64,000 bases of DNA. Origin: Apricaphanius iberus. Taxonomy: Eukaryota > Chordata > Actinopteri > Cyprinodontiformes > Aphaniidae. The position numbers and the translations under genes were made by a program. Location of the stretch: NCBI GenBank assembly GCA_028564705.1, contig JAPXFQ010002804.1:992001-1056000 (forward strand). Direction: 5' to 3'. Below, in pieces: positions 46,576-57,427 of this stretch. The stretch's first letter is position 1. Each line of letters begins with the position of its first letter. Under the pieces are notes generated by a model that ran no database searches, had not been told where the DNA came from, and saw nothing but the letters and a program-made list of their open reading frames with translations.

Positions 46576-46945
46576 AGGGGCTGTTTACACAACAAATTTT
46601 TTTAGAAAACCTGAGGTTTTTCTCTGCGACAGGGAGGGGCGAAAATGCAACTTTTCAAAATGGTTTGCCGGATTTAAGAATTCTGACTACGTTGGGTGAT
46701 TCGTCAACGCAAGGCCGGGGACTTTCTAAAATGATTACATTACTGCCAGCTACTCACGCCATATTGGACTTGCGAACTCCTGCCATTTTTCAACTCTTTT
46801 TCCTGGTAAATAGGAGAAAACTGGGGGAAACCATAGAATACTGCATCCACGGGTGACAAAGAGCTATGTAAAGGCTGGGCATATGTATTACATTGTTCGC
46901 AACAATATCAGATTGCTCGCCCTGTCGTGTAAAAACAGAGTCCTG
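46576..46945. repeat. Probable MITE (GGGGCTGTTTACACAAC ends)
   Basis: The left end is GGGGCTGTTTACACAAC and the right side has GTCGTGTAAAAACAGAGTCC, an imperfect inverted match. The interior shares TTACTGCCAGCTACTCACGC and CATATTGGAC with a partial copy at 61262-61395. No target duplication was found. Confidence 0.55.
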
Positions 46946-46949
46946 GCAA

Positions 46950-47030
46950 AACGTTTTATTTGTAAACTAGATATTTAGCTTGTGAACTAAATATTTTAGT
47001 TTAGAAACTGGCATTTCTAAATGAAGAAAT
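46950..47030. repeat. Degenerate TAAATATTTAG repeat block
   Basis: TTGTAAACTAGATATTTAGC and TTGTGAACTAAATATTTTAG are two adjacent copies of the unit seen at 42140-42385. Confidence 0.6.
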
Positions 47031-47050
47031 AACAAGCACACAAATATGAC

Positions 47051-49020
47051 TAGGGCTTGGTGTTCGATCCCGATCTCAAGAGTTGGAATCAATTATCACG
47101 ATCCGATTCAATCTGATCCAGTTCGATATAGATATGGGAAAGTGCTATTAAAAACGTTTTTTTGAGCTGTTATCCTAATTATATTTCTGTAATTTAATGA
47201 CTTAAGACGGGTGAGTAACAGTTTACCAGGTAAATATGGTGTTAACACTTTCAAAACTAAGCCTTATAACAGCTTTCTGGATTTTTAATTCTTATTTCAG
47301 CTGTAAAAAGAGGGGCAAACTACGTTAAACAGTTAAAAAGATTTTTGAACTTGTTAATCGATATGACTCGTATGGTGCTTACACACTGAACGTGATAGAC
47401 ACCACCATAGAGTCAGGTTTACATGTAAAGTTAATGGAGGAGCGCGATGAAGCGCAACTGGGGATCCCACGCCAAATCAGAAGCAGATTTGTGTCGCAAA
47501 AAAGCTTTTCTGCCTGATTTGTGCGACCAAGAAGCGCGGCTGGTGCGTTTCAGGCCCAACCGAAAATATGCGCTGCATTTTATGTCTACCGCAGAAGTTG
47601 GAGAAATCTCAACCAAAGAAATTCTAATAAAGAGAGAGCTCCCACTCTCTTGGTACTTCCGGGTTCTGAAGTGGTTGCAGTTCCACTCTGGTCATGATGA
47701 TTGCAGAATGAATGGAGGTCTATGAAGCAATACCCCTAAAAATCCACTTTTCTTGGGATATTCTTCTTTTGTCTGGTCATTTTGATATATTTTTTTAAAG
47801 TAGATGCAAATAAATTACATATTGCTGGGTTTTAGATTTTTTAGAGTCACTTATTTGCTTTAAATTATTTTAAACTGACAATGACATCAGACACTTTGTA
47901 CGACCAGAGATACCGCTTCACAACAATCCTTATTTTTCTGTTTAAATGTCACACTAAATACATAACCATAGGCAGTGCTAGCAACCAAAAAAAGGTCTTA
48001 GGTTGAAAAAAAAAAAAAACTTGGGCGAAAAAGTCCGCCTAAACATTCTGGTGCCGCTTCGGATGCCACGATGCCGTCAGGCGATACATCTGGTCGTAAT
48101 CAGTCCTTCACTGACCAATCAGCAATCAGCAAAATGTTATGTTATGTTATAGGAAACAACAACTCAAGCTGTAAGAAAACGAAAGGACATATGTACTCGT
48201 TCATTCAACTTTCGACATATAACCCATGTTGAACTTGAGAGTGGCAAGGCTCTCCTCAAACAGCTTTGTCTCAACTACAGCTTCAAGTCGCCCCATGCCA
48301 ACCAATCAGCTGATGGGTGTCAGTGATACCGTGACTGAGTGAATGGAGTCACAGCATCAGCAGGATAGGAAAACTCATAAACACCGTGGCTAATCACGCT
48401 AATGACACCAGTTTTCTATACAGAGACGGGAATAAAAAACAAAATATTATAAAGAGCTTAAACTATTTAGACAGTAATGCTCTTAAGAGGTTTGTGGATG
48501 GCTATTAAAAGAGCTGTTGTGGCCGCAACAGGCCCTGCTCTCTCCACCAAGTAATAAGCCATAAACAGCTGCGGAGACCATAGTGCACCCGTCAGCTGCA
48601 GTCACACATGCTGGGCTGGATGGAGATCGTGCCCCGCTCCCAGGTTCCAGATTCTTCCGCCGCTGCTCGACTGGGTCTACACCCCGCAGGAGCGGTCCCA
48701 ACATTTAACGCGGTCAGCTCATAGACCAGATTCCACTGGGAGCTCCTGGAGGGTCGGGAGAAGGAGGGAAGGAGGAGCAGTAGGCCAGCGGAGCGGTCCT
48801 GGTCAGGGTCCTCCCACATCTCTGCCTCACGCGCGTGAAAATGACATATTTTAAGGTGGAACCAGTTCGCTTTGGACACACTTCAATGCGCAAATGTGCA
48901 AGCGACCAGCTAGGGGCATGTGGCACTTTTTGGTCACATATATCACGTACGCTGTGTACGCACCGTTAGAATTTTTATCAGAATCAATTTTTCGATTCTT
49001 GTTCATTCAACACAGCCCTA
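47051..49020. mobile_element. hAT-type MITE split by a second element
   Basis: The outer ends are TAGGGCTTGGTGTTCGA and, inward from the right, TAGGGCTGTGTTGAATGAAC. Flanks are AATATGAC (47043-47050) and AATATGAA (49021-49028), an 8-bp hAT-style duplication with one mismatch. Left and right parts align with the uninterrupted relative at about 61385-61762. The inner 1.6 kb (47374-48964) is a separate insertion; without it the element would be about 379 bp. Confidence 0.8.
47374..48964. mobile_element. 1.6-kb element nested in the hAT-type MITE
   Basis: Its ends are inverted repeats: GGTGCTTACACACTGAACGT on the left and, inward from the right, GGTGCGTACACAGCGTACGT. Its absence from the sister copy at 61385-61762 supports insertion. 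I could not identify a target duplication. ORFs inside (47447-47725 +, 48592-48879 -) show no transposase motif. It may be a non-autonomous hAT-like element or a composite, since 48000-48480 has a different texture. Confidence 0.6.
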
Positions 49021-49189
49021 AATATGAAATTTTAAAATGAACACCCATTCTTTTTCTTTTATGAAGGCCTAAATAACACAAATGATTGCTGTTAACTTTT
49101 GACTGTGTAACTTTACAGGTGCCAGCACCTCATGCTGTGACAACACAACAAGACCACTAAAAGCTGTTCAGTACCACATCTAACCCCAT

Positions 49190-49640
49190 TCTCCAGTAAC
49201 TGTTTTCAGCATTCCCACCCAAATGAAGGATTTATCACTTCCTAAAAAGAATATAGAGCCCCCCCAACCCAAATCTCAATCAACACCCATCAGGCGGCCC
49301 AGAGAAACTTTGAGCCAGAGTGGATGGGAAAAAGCCTTGCAGAGTGGAATCTACATGAATGAGAGAGCAAACCCTCCATATTCAGGGCTGGGAAATGGCT
49401 TTTCATGCTCCGCTCTCAGAGAAGCCAATTGAGCTGCAATGCATTGCACGTCTGCCCTTCTTCTTCACTGCAGGCGATTCAATTACCTCCAATGCAAATT
49501 GGCCAAGGCTTTTATTTCTAGGAGGCAAAACCCTGGTTACCCATAAGGCATCTCATTTGAAAGTTCACCAATTAGGGAGCTAATGCATCTGTTTGTCATG
49601 GCTCGGAGTGAAAGAAAGACATTGGTGCAGAATAAAAGTG
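49190..49640. promoter_or_regulatory. Candidate conserved noncoding element with octamer
   Basis: Complex, repeat-free sequence of even composition. It contains a perfect octamer ATGCAAAT (49492-49499) beside CAATTA (49480-49485), with CCAATTAGGGAGCTAATGCA further on (49569-49586), typical POU/homeodomain-type sites. Short ORFs crossing it do not resemble any protein. Texture and motif clustering suggest an enhancer of a developmental gene outside the window. This has not been tested by alignment. Confidence 0.4.
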
Positions 49641-50080
49641 TCCCATTTATAGAGCGAGAATGAGGGGGAAAGAGGTCCAACACGAAACTGGACCCACTTA
49701 TCTAAACTTTTTAATGAGACGTGCTGAACTATAGTAAAAGTCTGCTGCTGCTGCCATCACACTTTGCAGCTTTGCAAGTTTTCATACAAATAAAGTTTTA
49801 TCAGATTTGTAAAGTGGAAGAAAACTGGTGAAATGTTTTAAAAACGTATTACTATATAAAAATCAGGGGACTCATTTACGCACAAAGTGGGGTCTGAAAG
49901 CTACATACACCAGGTTTGGGATTTATAGAAAAAAACGTGTCGGAAAACTGTGCCCAACTTTAAGCAAACCTACGGATCTTGCTAAGGCACTTTTTGGACC
50001 CGAAGGACACTTACTGCAGCAGGAGAGATCCCACAATTGAGAATTTCAGCTACATTTTTAGACTTGTAGAGCCTTACACA
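49641..50080. other. Intergenic, nothing recognised
   Basis: Unassigned AT-rich sequence. Confidence 0.4.
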
Positions 50081-50090
50081 TACAGATGAT

Positions 50091-50365
50091 TAGGGATGGG
50101 TATCATTAAGGAATTATTGATACTACTACTCTTAACGACACTCCTTATCGATCCGGTACTTTGTCGGTATCCTTATTGGTACTTTTTTTTTTTTAAACAA
50201 AAGGGATAAAACACAAATAAGAACTATATTTTTTTCATTTTTATAGTTGGAACAGAAAAGCCCAGAAAATAAATAATTACAAAATAAAAAGTAAGAAATT
50301 AATAACTTAATAAAAACACCGTCAGAATCACCCCCGGGGCTAGTTTATACTGGTGCCCATCCCTA
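50091..50365. mobile_element. hAT-type MITE, 275 bp
   Basis: The ends are TAGGGATGGGTATCA and, inward from the right, TAGGGATGGGCACCA. Flanks CAGATGAT (50083-50090) and CAGATGAA (50366-50373) are an 8-bp duplication with one change. The interior is AT-rich with CGATCCGGTACTTTGTCGGT near the left end. A related end occurs at 55680-55795. Confidence 0.85.
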
Positions 50366-50586
50366 CAGATGAACACACAACAAACGTTCACACCCCACTT
50401 CCCATCTACTATAAACTGAGAGTAAAAATGAGAATCTAAATTAAAATATGTTGAACATAAGAAGTATAACACCGTATGTTCATTTGTATGTCTAAAGATT
50501 ACATAGCAATAGCACTTATGTTGCATTAATTGTGTGAAATACAAATATGAATACTGCAGCGACACTTCTGTATAATGCTGGACAGT

Positions 50587-50629
50587 GATGCTTCCAGTGG
50601 CTCATTGAAGATCAGCCACTGGAAGCATC
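50587..50629. repeat. Perfect 16-bp inverted repeat, 11-nt loop
   Basis: GATGCTTCCAGTGGCT at 50587-50602 is followed, after an 11-base spacer, by its exact reverse complement at 50614-50629. Its surroundings show no MITE structure that would explain it. Confidence 0.95.
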
Positions 50630-50829
50630 TGGATGTGGGGAGCCGATGTAGATTCCTTAAAGCAGGCGTATTAGATTTATGTCCTGAACTGGACCCGGTG
50701 TTGGATGTTCCAAACTGCTGAAGCCATGCATCAGACAACGATGTGTCACTTGCAACTCTTCCGTTTCTTTGTGACCCCGAATCAATATTTTCCGAAGATG
50801 ATACATTTTAAAAGTCGACTTGAATCACA

Positions 50830-51150
50830 CTTTTTCTGTCAGGTTTTAAATATCTAGGAGCAATTAAAATTGTGTTTAGTTTTAAATTAATTTTATTTGT
50901 ATTAATTTATTTTATTCCACTTTTATTGTTGCTACAAGTTGTAAGCATATAATTTAAACTTTTTTTTTTGTCTTTATCGTGTTTTATCGCTTGTGCTGCT
51001 GCTTTTACTTTTTATGATTTAATCTTTTTTACTCATGTTGCACATTATCTTCTTGCAACTGTGTGTTTTGTTTTTTGATGTGAAGCACTTTGGTCGCCTT
51101 TGGGTGAATTAAGCACTATACAGATAAACAGCCTTTGATTGATTGACTGA
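50830..51150 (+). repeat. LINE 3' UTR with (TTGA)n-like tail
   Basis: A T-rich stretch ends with GATGTGAAGCACTTTGGTCG, AAGCACTATACAGATAAA and then TTGATTGATTGACTGATTGA. The CACTTTGG...CTATACA...AAA plus short tandem tail is the 3' signature of L2/CR1-like fish LINEs. No coding part remains. Confidence 0.6.
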
Positions 51151-51540
51151 TTGAAATAAAACGGTTTTCCATGCCTCCACCTGCTTGTTTCCATCTCTGT
51201 GGAATTGCTTTCTCCGCCTCTCAGTTGCCACGGTTACCTGTGAAACCCCCCATATCAGTCAGTTTAATATTCACTAGACACTTAGCATTGACTGCTTATG
51301 GCAGAAAGAGGGTGTGTACTGGATGGGGTATGATCCAGAAACAGCTGAGCACATTTCTAGGGAGAGTCTGGTTTATAAAGTGGAAATTAAGTGCAGCCTT
51401 GCATACTCCACCTTTGATAGATCAGAAACTTACTAGGCATAAGTAAAAACATTGCTGAGCTTAAGTAAGGTATAAGTAAGAATTCTTTATCAATAAGAAC
51501 CCTGGTATTTTCTTTTACTCTAAATAAAATCCAGAAGAAG
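51151..51540. other. Unassigned single-copy-looking sequence
   Basis: No gene or repeat was recognised. A 91-codon ORF (51171-51446) has no domain. Confidence 0.35.
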
Positions 51541-51541
51541 G

Positions 51542-51791
<250 letters not shown>

Positions 51792-51799
51792 CCATGAGC

Positions 51800-52014
51800 C
51801 TTACTCAGAGGCCAAAGAGGAGCTACAGAGATCAGCAGCTCAGGTGGGAGAACACCTATTACAGGACACAATGGCTCCATAACTCCATAACTCTTGTGGA
51901 ACAGCGGAAGGAAGAATAGAAGCTCAGCTTAAAATTCCTTAAAAAGGAATGTTAAAGTTTTGGTGCAGACCAGCCAAGCTCAAAAACTTGGACCACCAGA
52001 GTGGGTAGTGTCAG
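51800..52014. other. Unassigned sequence
   Basis: Nothing recognised between the microsatellite and the following repeat fragment. Confidence 0.35.
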
Positions 52015-52110
52015 GAGGCCTGTGTGTGGTGGAAGGTATGGACCCAAACACAGAAGCGGAGTGCGAGGTTGTTTATTGAATGTTGGCGATGAAGGACGGC
52101 AATGCTGACC
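52015..52110. repeat. Dispersed repeat, end fragment
   Basis: GTGTGTGGTGGAAGGTATGG, ACCCAAACACAGAAGCGGAG and TTGTTTATTGAATG are one end of the family also seen at 7655, 36765 and 54600. Confidence 0.45.
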
Positions 52111-52114
52111 AATG

Positions 52115-53560
52115 TTGCTGACGGCAGTAGTGTTACTGTATCTTACTTTTTACTTTTATTTGAGTAATATTATGAAGTACTGTATCAGCAGCAGCAAAAT
52201 TTCTCGATACCTTACCGACTGTGAGTAATTTGTCTGGATCAAAACAAGCTTTGTTCCCAGATGGTAACCTGACATTGAATAGATATTGATTTTTTATCTG
52301 AATCAATAGATGTCTAAATGGATGTTGCATCACCTTTTCCAAACTGATGACTCCTAACATTGACAGCAGCGATATTGAAACAATGTTGAAATAAATTGTT
52401 CCCCATGATTGATGGCGTTTTGATATTTGGTTTACTGGGCGATGATTGAAAAGTCATTGATTTTGAGTTTTAGTTGACCGGGAAACCATGGCACAGCACT
52501 GCATCTCATTAGGAATACATTTCAGGTAAGCGCTTCATTTTCATCTTTTAATGCACTACACAGTCAAATGTATATTTGTATGGATGTTACATAGACTTGG
52601 GACTGTCATAGCTTAATTAATTAATTAATTATTGACTCATCTAATAAACCTGGCAACCGGTTAAAAACACCAGGCGTTGTGTAATCAGTTAGCAAGCAGA
52701 GCTTTGTTCATGGCTTACTTCATAGTCAACACTTTTGTCAAACCACGTATAAATAAAATAAAATGGCCAACTGACCATTAAGCCATTTCGTACATATATA
52801 CGATATTTTAACAATAAAAGGTCCAATTAATTTACTACAGTAAAATAGTCCTCAACAAACTTTGTGTCCACAATCCTCCATAATGTGCAGCTGAAAACCT
52901 CTGACAACTCTTTCAGTGTGTCCATTTCTCAAACTTTTTGTAACTTTTCTAAAAATATATAGGCTAAGTTAAAACAGTCTAATAATTGCCTACATTACTA
53001 CAGTTGTTAAAAGTTGTGATTTCTCATAACATAAAGTATGCTTTTTTGTTATGTTTCAGATATCCTAATTGAGCAGCCAGGCACTGCCATGAATGACTTT
53101 GCTTTATTTGGTCAGCAAGACAAAATTGGCTCCGTTATGCGCCAGACCGGGCAGGAGGAGTTGGACATGAAATTGAGAATAAAAGATAAATTAAATGAAA
53201 TAACTTGTTTATTTCTGCTTCTTAAGCATGTTTGCTAGTTTTACTTAATAAAAAATTACTTTATGTTTTCCAGGACATCCTGCTGTAGATAAACAGGATT
53301 AATTGCTCTGGTATTATTGAAATATAAGGAAAACACATTGATCCATACTTATGTTGCAATTTTAACATTGTTTCAATATTGAAGTTAATACAAATACAAT
53401 TATAATTCCATTGGTCTATAGTTAATAAATCAACATTGTTTCAATATTAATTTTGGGTGCAAACTGATGTTGAATCAACATTGAACTCTGACGTTGATTC
53501 AGTGATTTAATGTTGACAATCCAATGTGGATTCAACATAGATTCAAAGTCCGTCTGCAAT
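52115..53560. repeat. AT-rich sequence with two ATTGTTTCAATATTGA-type remnants
   Basis: At 52290-52440 and 53340-53550, words such as ACATTGTTTCAATATTG, GATGTTGAATCAACATTG and TTTAATGTTGACAATC recur, as remnants of a MITE family related to 37600-37910. A (TTAA)n run lies at 52613-52634. The ORF at 53038-53238 has no domain. Confidence 0.4.
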
Positions 53561-53564
53561 CAGG

Positions 53565-54150
53565 GTTATTTTGTAATTATGCTATTTATATTTATTAATT
53601 CTTTCACTGTACTCTTCAAACTATAATTAGCACATAGCTTTATATTTTTGTCTGTCTAATGAGATCATTTTCAAATGATTAGTCAATAAACTAAAGTACT
53701 GACTAACTCAGGGGTTCCCAAAGTTTTTTCCCTCAGAGGGCCAAAAAGAAAATCTATCAGAGAGCCACTGGCCAAATGTAATAATATTTACACAAAATAG
53801 AAATATGAATAAGAAAGTATAGTAGAGTACTTTATTTATTAAGCATTTATTTAACCTTCCTTTCTGAGTAAGTCATGTTAAACATCATCATGTCAGTTAT
53901 AGCCATTTAGAAAACATATTGATTGATTTAGTACTGATTTCAATGAAAATATTATCTTCCTCCCAGCATTTTTACGTCTATTGTCTGTGTGCGACCAACA
54001 ATGCCATGTTGATAATTGATGCTTAAGCTAGCAACACTTGTGGAGGTAATTCAATCCACTCCTGTGTGGCACCAAAGGATCGTAGGACATTGTATAAATG
54101 GATAAAATATAACTATTTTCGGTCTTATAAAGTGTGCAGATATTTCAATT
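53565..54150. other. Intergenic with a short transposon-end fragment
   Basis: CAGGGGTTCCCAAAGTTTTT at 53710-53729 and GGGCCAAAAAG resemble the outer end of a common fish MITE. The other end was not found. The rest is unassigned. Confidence 0.4.
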
Positions 54151-54163
54151 GGTATTTCAATTT

Positions 54164-54515
54164 GTACGGTGGAGCAGTGGTTACCACTGTTGCCTTGCAG
54201 CAAGAAGGTTGTGAGTTCGTATCTCGGCCCAGAGTCCTTCTGCATGGAGTTTGCATGTTCTCCCCGTGCTTGCGTGGGTTCCCTCCGGCTTCCTCCACAG
54301 TCCAAAAACATGACTTTCAGGTTAATTGATCAATCTAAACTGTCATTAAGTGTAAGTGTGTGCATGCATGGTTGTTGGTCCTGTCTGTCTCTATGTGGCC
54401 CTGTGATGGACTGGCGACCTGTCCAGGGTGTTCCCCGCCTGTTGACAGCTGGAGGTAGGCACCAGCCCGACTGCAACTCCTTAAGGATTAAGCGGTTCAG
54501 AAAATGGATGGATGG
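54164..54515 (+). mobile_element. tRNA-headed SINE, complete, with target duplication
   Basis: The 5' end has pol III promoter-like boxes: GGTGGAGCAGTGG (54168-54180, A box) and AGTTCGTATCT (54214-54224, B box). The body contains GGAGTTTGCATGTTCTCCCC, CCTCCACAGTCCAAAAACAT and GGCGACCTGTCCAGGGTGT, a long-familiar fish repeat. It ends AAAATGGATGGATGG. The flanks GGTATTTCAATTT (54151-54163) and GATATTTCAATTT (54516-54528) are a 13-bp duplication with one mismatch, showing LINE-mediated insertion. Frames crossing it are not genes. Confidence 0.85.
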
Positions 54516-54599
54516 GATATTTCAATTTTAAACCTAATTTAAACAGGGCTATCTTTTTGAAAAAACAAGCAAACTAAGGGCTATTAAATTTTTAATGCA

Positions 54600-54990
54600 C
54601 CAACTGTCAATGGCTCAGAAAAGACGACTCAAATGCAGAACTCAACACTGTTAAATTAAACCAAAAAAGGAACCCAGATGAGACAAAGTTAAAAGTAAAG
54701 CTAAACAAGTCCAAAACTAACTAAATACGCTCTCATAAAGTTTTACAGAGGGCTAAATCACTTGACACAATAGATGAAGACAAACTGGCAAAGGAAGCTG
54801 CTTGCAATGAGGCATAAATTGAGAAAACAGGACACAGGTGGAAGACATAAGGCTGATTAGTGAGGAGCCTCAGATTGTGAAGCTACTTGTAATGACACAG
54901 GAAATTAGTTCACAAAATAAAACAGGAAGTACAAAAAATACAATAAAACCAGATACATGGCTGCAAGGCACTCAACCCACAGAACCACCC
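54600..54990. repeat. Dispersed repeat (GACTCAAATGCAGAACTCAA family)
   Basis: Ordered words include TCAATGGCTCAGAAAAGACG, AACAGGACACAGGTGGAAGA, CATAAGGCTGATTAGTGAGG and AAAACAGGAAGTACAAAA. I recognise this as a frequent fish repeat similar in style to those at 7655 and 36765. No domain or reliable ends. Confidence 0.45.
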
Positions 54991-54999
54991 ATAACACCA

Positions 55000-55670
55000 A
55001 CGTAGGTCCATGAATTCCTATAATTAACTCTTTTTCTAAACCCAAGTAATGCATACACAGAATAGCGCTCTGTTCATAATTCAGCCCTCACCACATCAGT
55101 TAACCTCAACCAACCAAACTGGATTGTTGTGCAGCAGCATGTGTTGTGATCCCAAATGACATGTGAGTAGATTATTAATGGCGTATTGGCTTTGTGGTGA
55201 TATGATGATTTCATAGGTTGTCTGTGGGAATTATCCGTCCGCTTTGGAGGTCAGCTCCAGTGTGTTTGGTGCAGTTTGAGGTGTGCAGTGAAGAGTTTAA
55301 ATGCTCCGTATTTATGTATATTTGTGCATTTTGGCTCACTGTACAGCTTCAGTACATGTCAAAGTGAGATACTGCTACATTAAAAATACGAAATTATTCA
55401 GTTAAGCTGATGTGTTCAGACTTAAATTAGTGCCAACTCTTAGCGGAAGTAGCTGTGTCCATCTTCAACATAAAAGCATTTATTTTGTTATGTTGTGGTG
55501 AACTGGAGAATCTGCTGAGTGTTTACTTTTGGAAAATGATAAGTTGTGACATTTGATGTGATATTTAGCAATGGTGATTAATTCACAGCTACCCTGTGCT
55601 TAACAAGATCAAAATGTTTTGTTTGACAGCCCTACTACAAATAAAAAAATAAGAAGGTATGTGGATGAAG
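55000..55670. other. Intergenic, nothing recognised
   Basis: No gene-like feature. Confidence 0.4.
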
Positions 55671-55674
55671 TTTG

Positions 55675-55795
55675 TTTGTTTATTATTCTTGAGGCACCAA
55701 TTCAAGCACCGTTTAAGCACCGGCACCATTTCAAAAATACCAGTTGGGCACCGGTATTGGATAAAACCTAAACAATACCCATTCCTATTTATCAG
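55675..55795 (-). repeat. MITE end fragment (GGAATGGGTATTG family)
   Basis: On the minus strand this begins AGGAATGGGTATTGTTTAGG and continues ACCGGTGCCCAACTGG, related to the ends of the element at 50091. Only one end is visible. Confidence 0.5.
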
Positions 55796-55845
55796 TGGTC
55801 TTATATGTCTTCCATTTTCTAATATTTGCTCCCACATTTGATTTC

Positions 55846-56294
55846 TTCACACCAAGCTACAGATTCAGTCTTCCCAGCCTGGTCGAATTCTGCAATTTTG
55901 CTGCTGGTTTCCTGTTACAGCTCTTTGGTCTTGGCCATAGTGGAGTTTGGATCGTGACTGTTTGAGGTTGTGGACAGGTGTATTTTATACTGATAACCAG
56001 TTCAAACAGGTGCCCTTAATACAGGAAACAATGGGAGGATAGATGAGCCTCTTACAGATAAAGTAACAGTTCTGTGAGAGCAAGAAATCTTGCTTGTTTA
56101 TTTGTCATCAAATACATACTTTCCACCATAATTTGCAAATACATTCTTTAAAAATCAGACCATGTGATTTTCGGAAATTTCTTTTTATTTTATCTCTCAT
56201 AGTTGAGGTATACCTATGATGAAAATTACAGGCCTCTCTCATCCTTTAAACTTGCACTATCAGAGGCTGACTAAATACCTTTTTTGCCCCACTG
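55846..56294 (-). mobile_element. Tc1-like element, 5' end fragment
   Basis: Read on the minus strand, it starts with the terminal word CAGTGGGGCAAAAAAGG and runs through GAGAGAGGCCTGTAATTTTC and ACCACTATGGCCAAGACC-type sequence into the start of a transposase. There the + strand shows CAGCTCTTTGGTCTTGGCC, complementary to an N-terminal KTKEL-like coding segment. The transposase body and the other end are missing, so this is a truncated copy. Confidence 0.65.
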
Positions 56295-56389
56295 CATAGT
56301 TCTAGAAACATCTAATGTGTGTTGCATTTTGTTGTCTCAGCTGAGATCTTACTGTTTATCTATCTTCCACATGAATAAAACATACCTTT

Positions 56390-56640
56390 ATTTGCAGCTT
56401 GCCGCTGCTTTATATCAATCATTCACAAAGCTGGGGCCGTGATTTGATTCTCTTTGTAAGTTTCATGGCAACAATGGCATCTTCACAAGAGTGAAACATT
56501 GCAGACATGTGTTTTCTGTTGTCCTCTTCATGATTTGTGTTAATCGTGCGCAGACTGATGAGGGAGAAATCTGTATCCTATACCGTTTCTAATTCACATT
56601 CAGACGATGGATTTATTTTAGTAAATATAGTGGGACATAT
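56390..56640. promoter_or_regulatory. Candidate conserved noncoding element
   Basis: Non-repetitive block with TTTGATTCTCTTTGTAAG, ATGGCAACAATGG (SOX-like ACAAT) and TTAATCGTGCGCAGACTGA. No ORF or repeat explains it. Support is weak and rests on texture only. Confidence 0.2.
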
Positions 56641-57084
56641 TCTAGAGGACCGAAGCTGCATTGTGGGAGCAACTTCGTGATTCTCACTGGGACCACCAGA
56701 GGGCGACTATGCGGTTTTGACTCGACCAGCTGAGCTGAGTTGGTTCAAACAATCTAGACGGTTTCCTCTTTATTAAGTGTGACAAACATCATCACAAAAG
56801 ATCAATGAAGGTGTCACCAAACCTTGAAAGCGAGACAAGTCAGCAGCTGTGCCTTTTTTTATAAGCAGCTGGAGCAACAGTGGCCAGTCCTGCTGGTCTG
56901 AGCTCTGCTGCGCAAAAATATTCATTTGATCAAATTATAGACAAACTTCATTGCAACATATTATAATTTTTATGTAAAAGATGAACAAAAGATGGGCATT
57001 ATTGGCTGCTGTCTGTAAAGTTACATAGTCAAAAATGAACACCATAACTTTATTGTCCCCTTGGGGACATTATTATTATGTTGC

Positions 57085-57120
57085 ATTATGATGCACTATT
57101 GTGGGACAATAAAGTCAGTT
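57085..57120 (+). repeat. LINE/SINE 3'-tail-like fragment
   Basis: ATTGTGGGACAATAAAGTCA followed by GTTCAATTCA resembles the 3' tail of a fish retroposon seen also at 16507-16580 and 59440-59490. Confidence 0.45.
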
Positions 57121-57149
57121 CAATTCAGTATGTCAATTTATTTGAATAA

Positions 57150-57410
57150 TCTCAACAGTGTTATTCATTCAATTATAAATGTCACATTTTGTTCCTAAAA
57201 TTTAATCAGCAAGCTAAATATCAAGTTTGGTTAATAAATATTAAGCTTCCTGACTAAAAATTTCGTTTGGATGTATATTTGTTGTTCACATATCAAACAT
57301 TTAGCCTCTACAGATATGCAGTTAGGAACTTGAATATTTAATTAAGAAGCTAAATAGTTTAATACCTAAATATGTAGCCCCCAGCTAAATATTTATAAAC
57401 CACTGCTGAA
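57150..57410. repeat. Degenerate TAAATATTTAG repeat block
   Basis: AATCAGCAAGCTAAATATCA, TTAATTAAGAAGCTAAATAG, CCCAGCTAAATATTTAT and similar words recur, as at 42140-42385 and 46950-47030. Confidence 0.55.
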
Positions 57411-57427
57411 CAAAACTAACATCAAGA

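Noticed and set aside
48483..48926. Overlapping minus-strand ORFs in GC-richer DNA, considered as an exon
   Set aside because: The segment lies within the 1.6-kb nested element and no splice sites or family matches were seen.
54164..54240. A possible true tRNA gene from the A and B box-like words
   Set aside because: The cloverleaf stems are not present and the sequence continues into a SINE body with tail and target duplication.
54066..54531. ORFs of 87 and 120 codons on the + strand
   Set aside because: They cross the SINE at 54164-54515 and its duplication. The frames are accidental.
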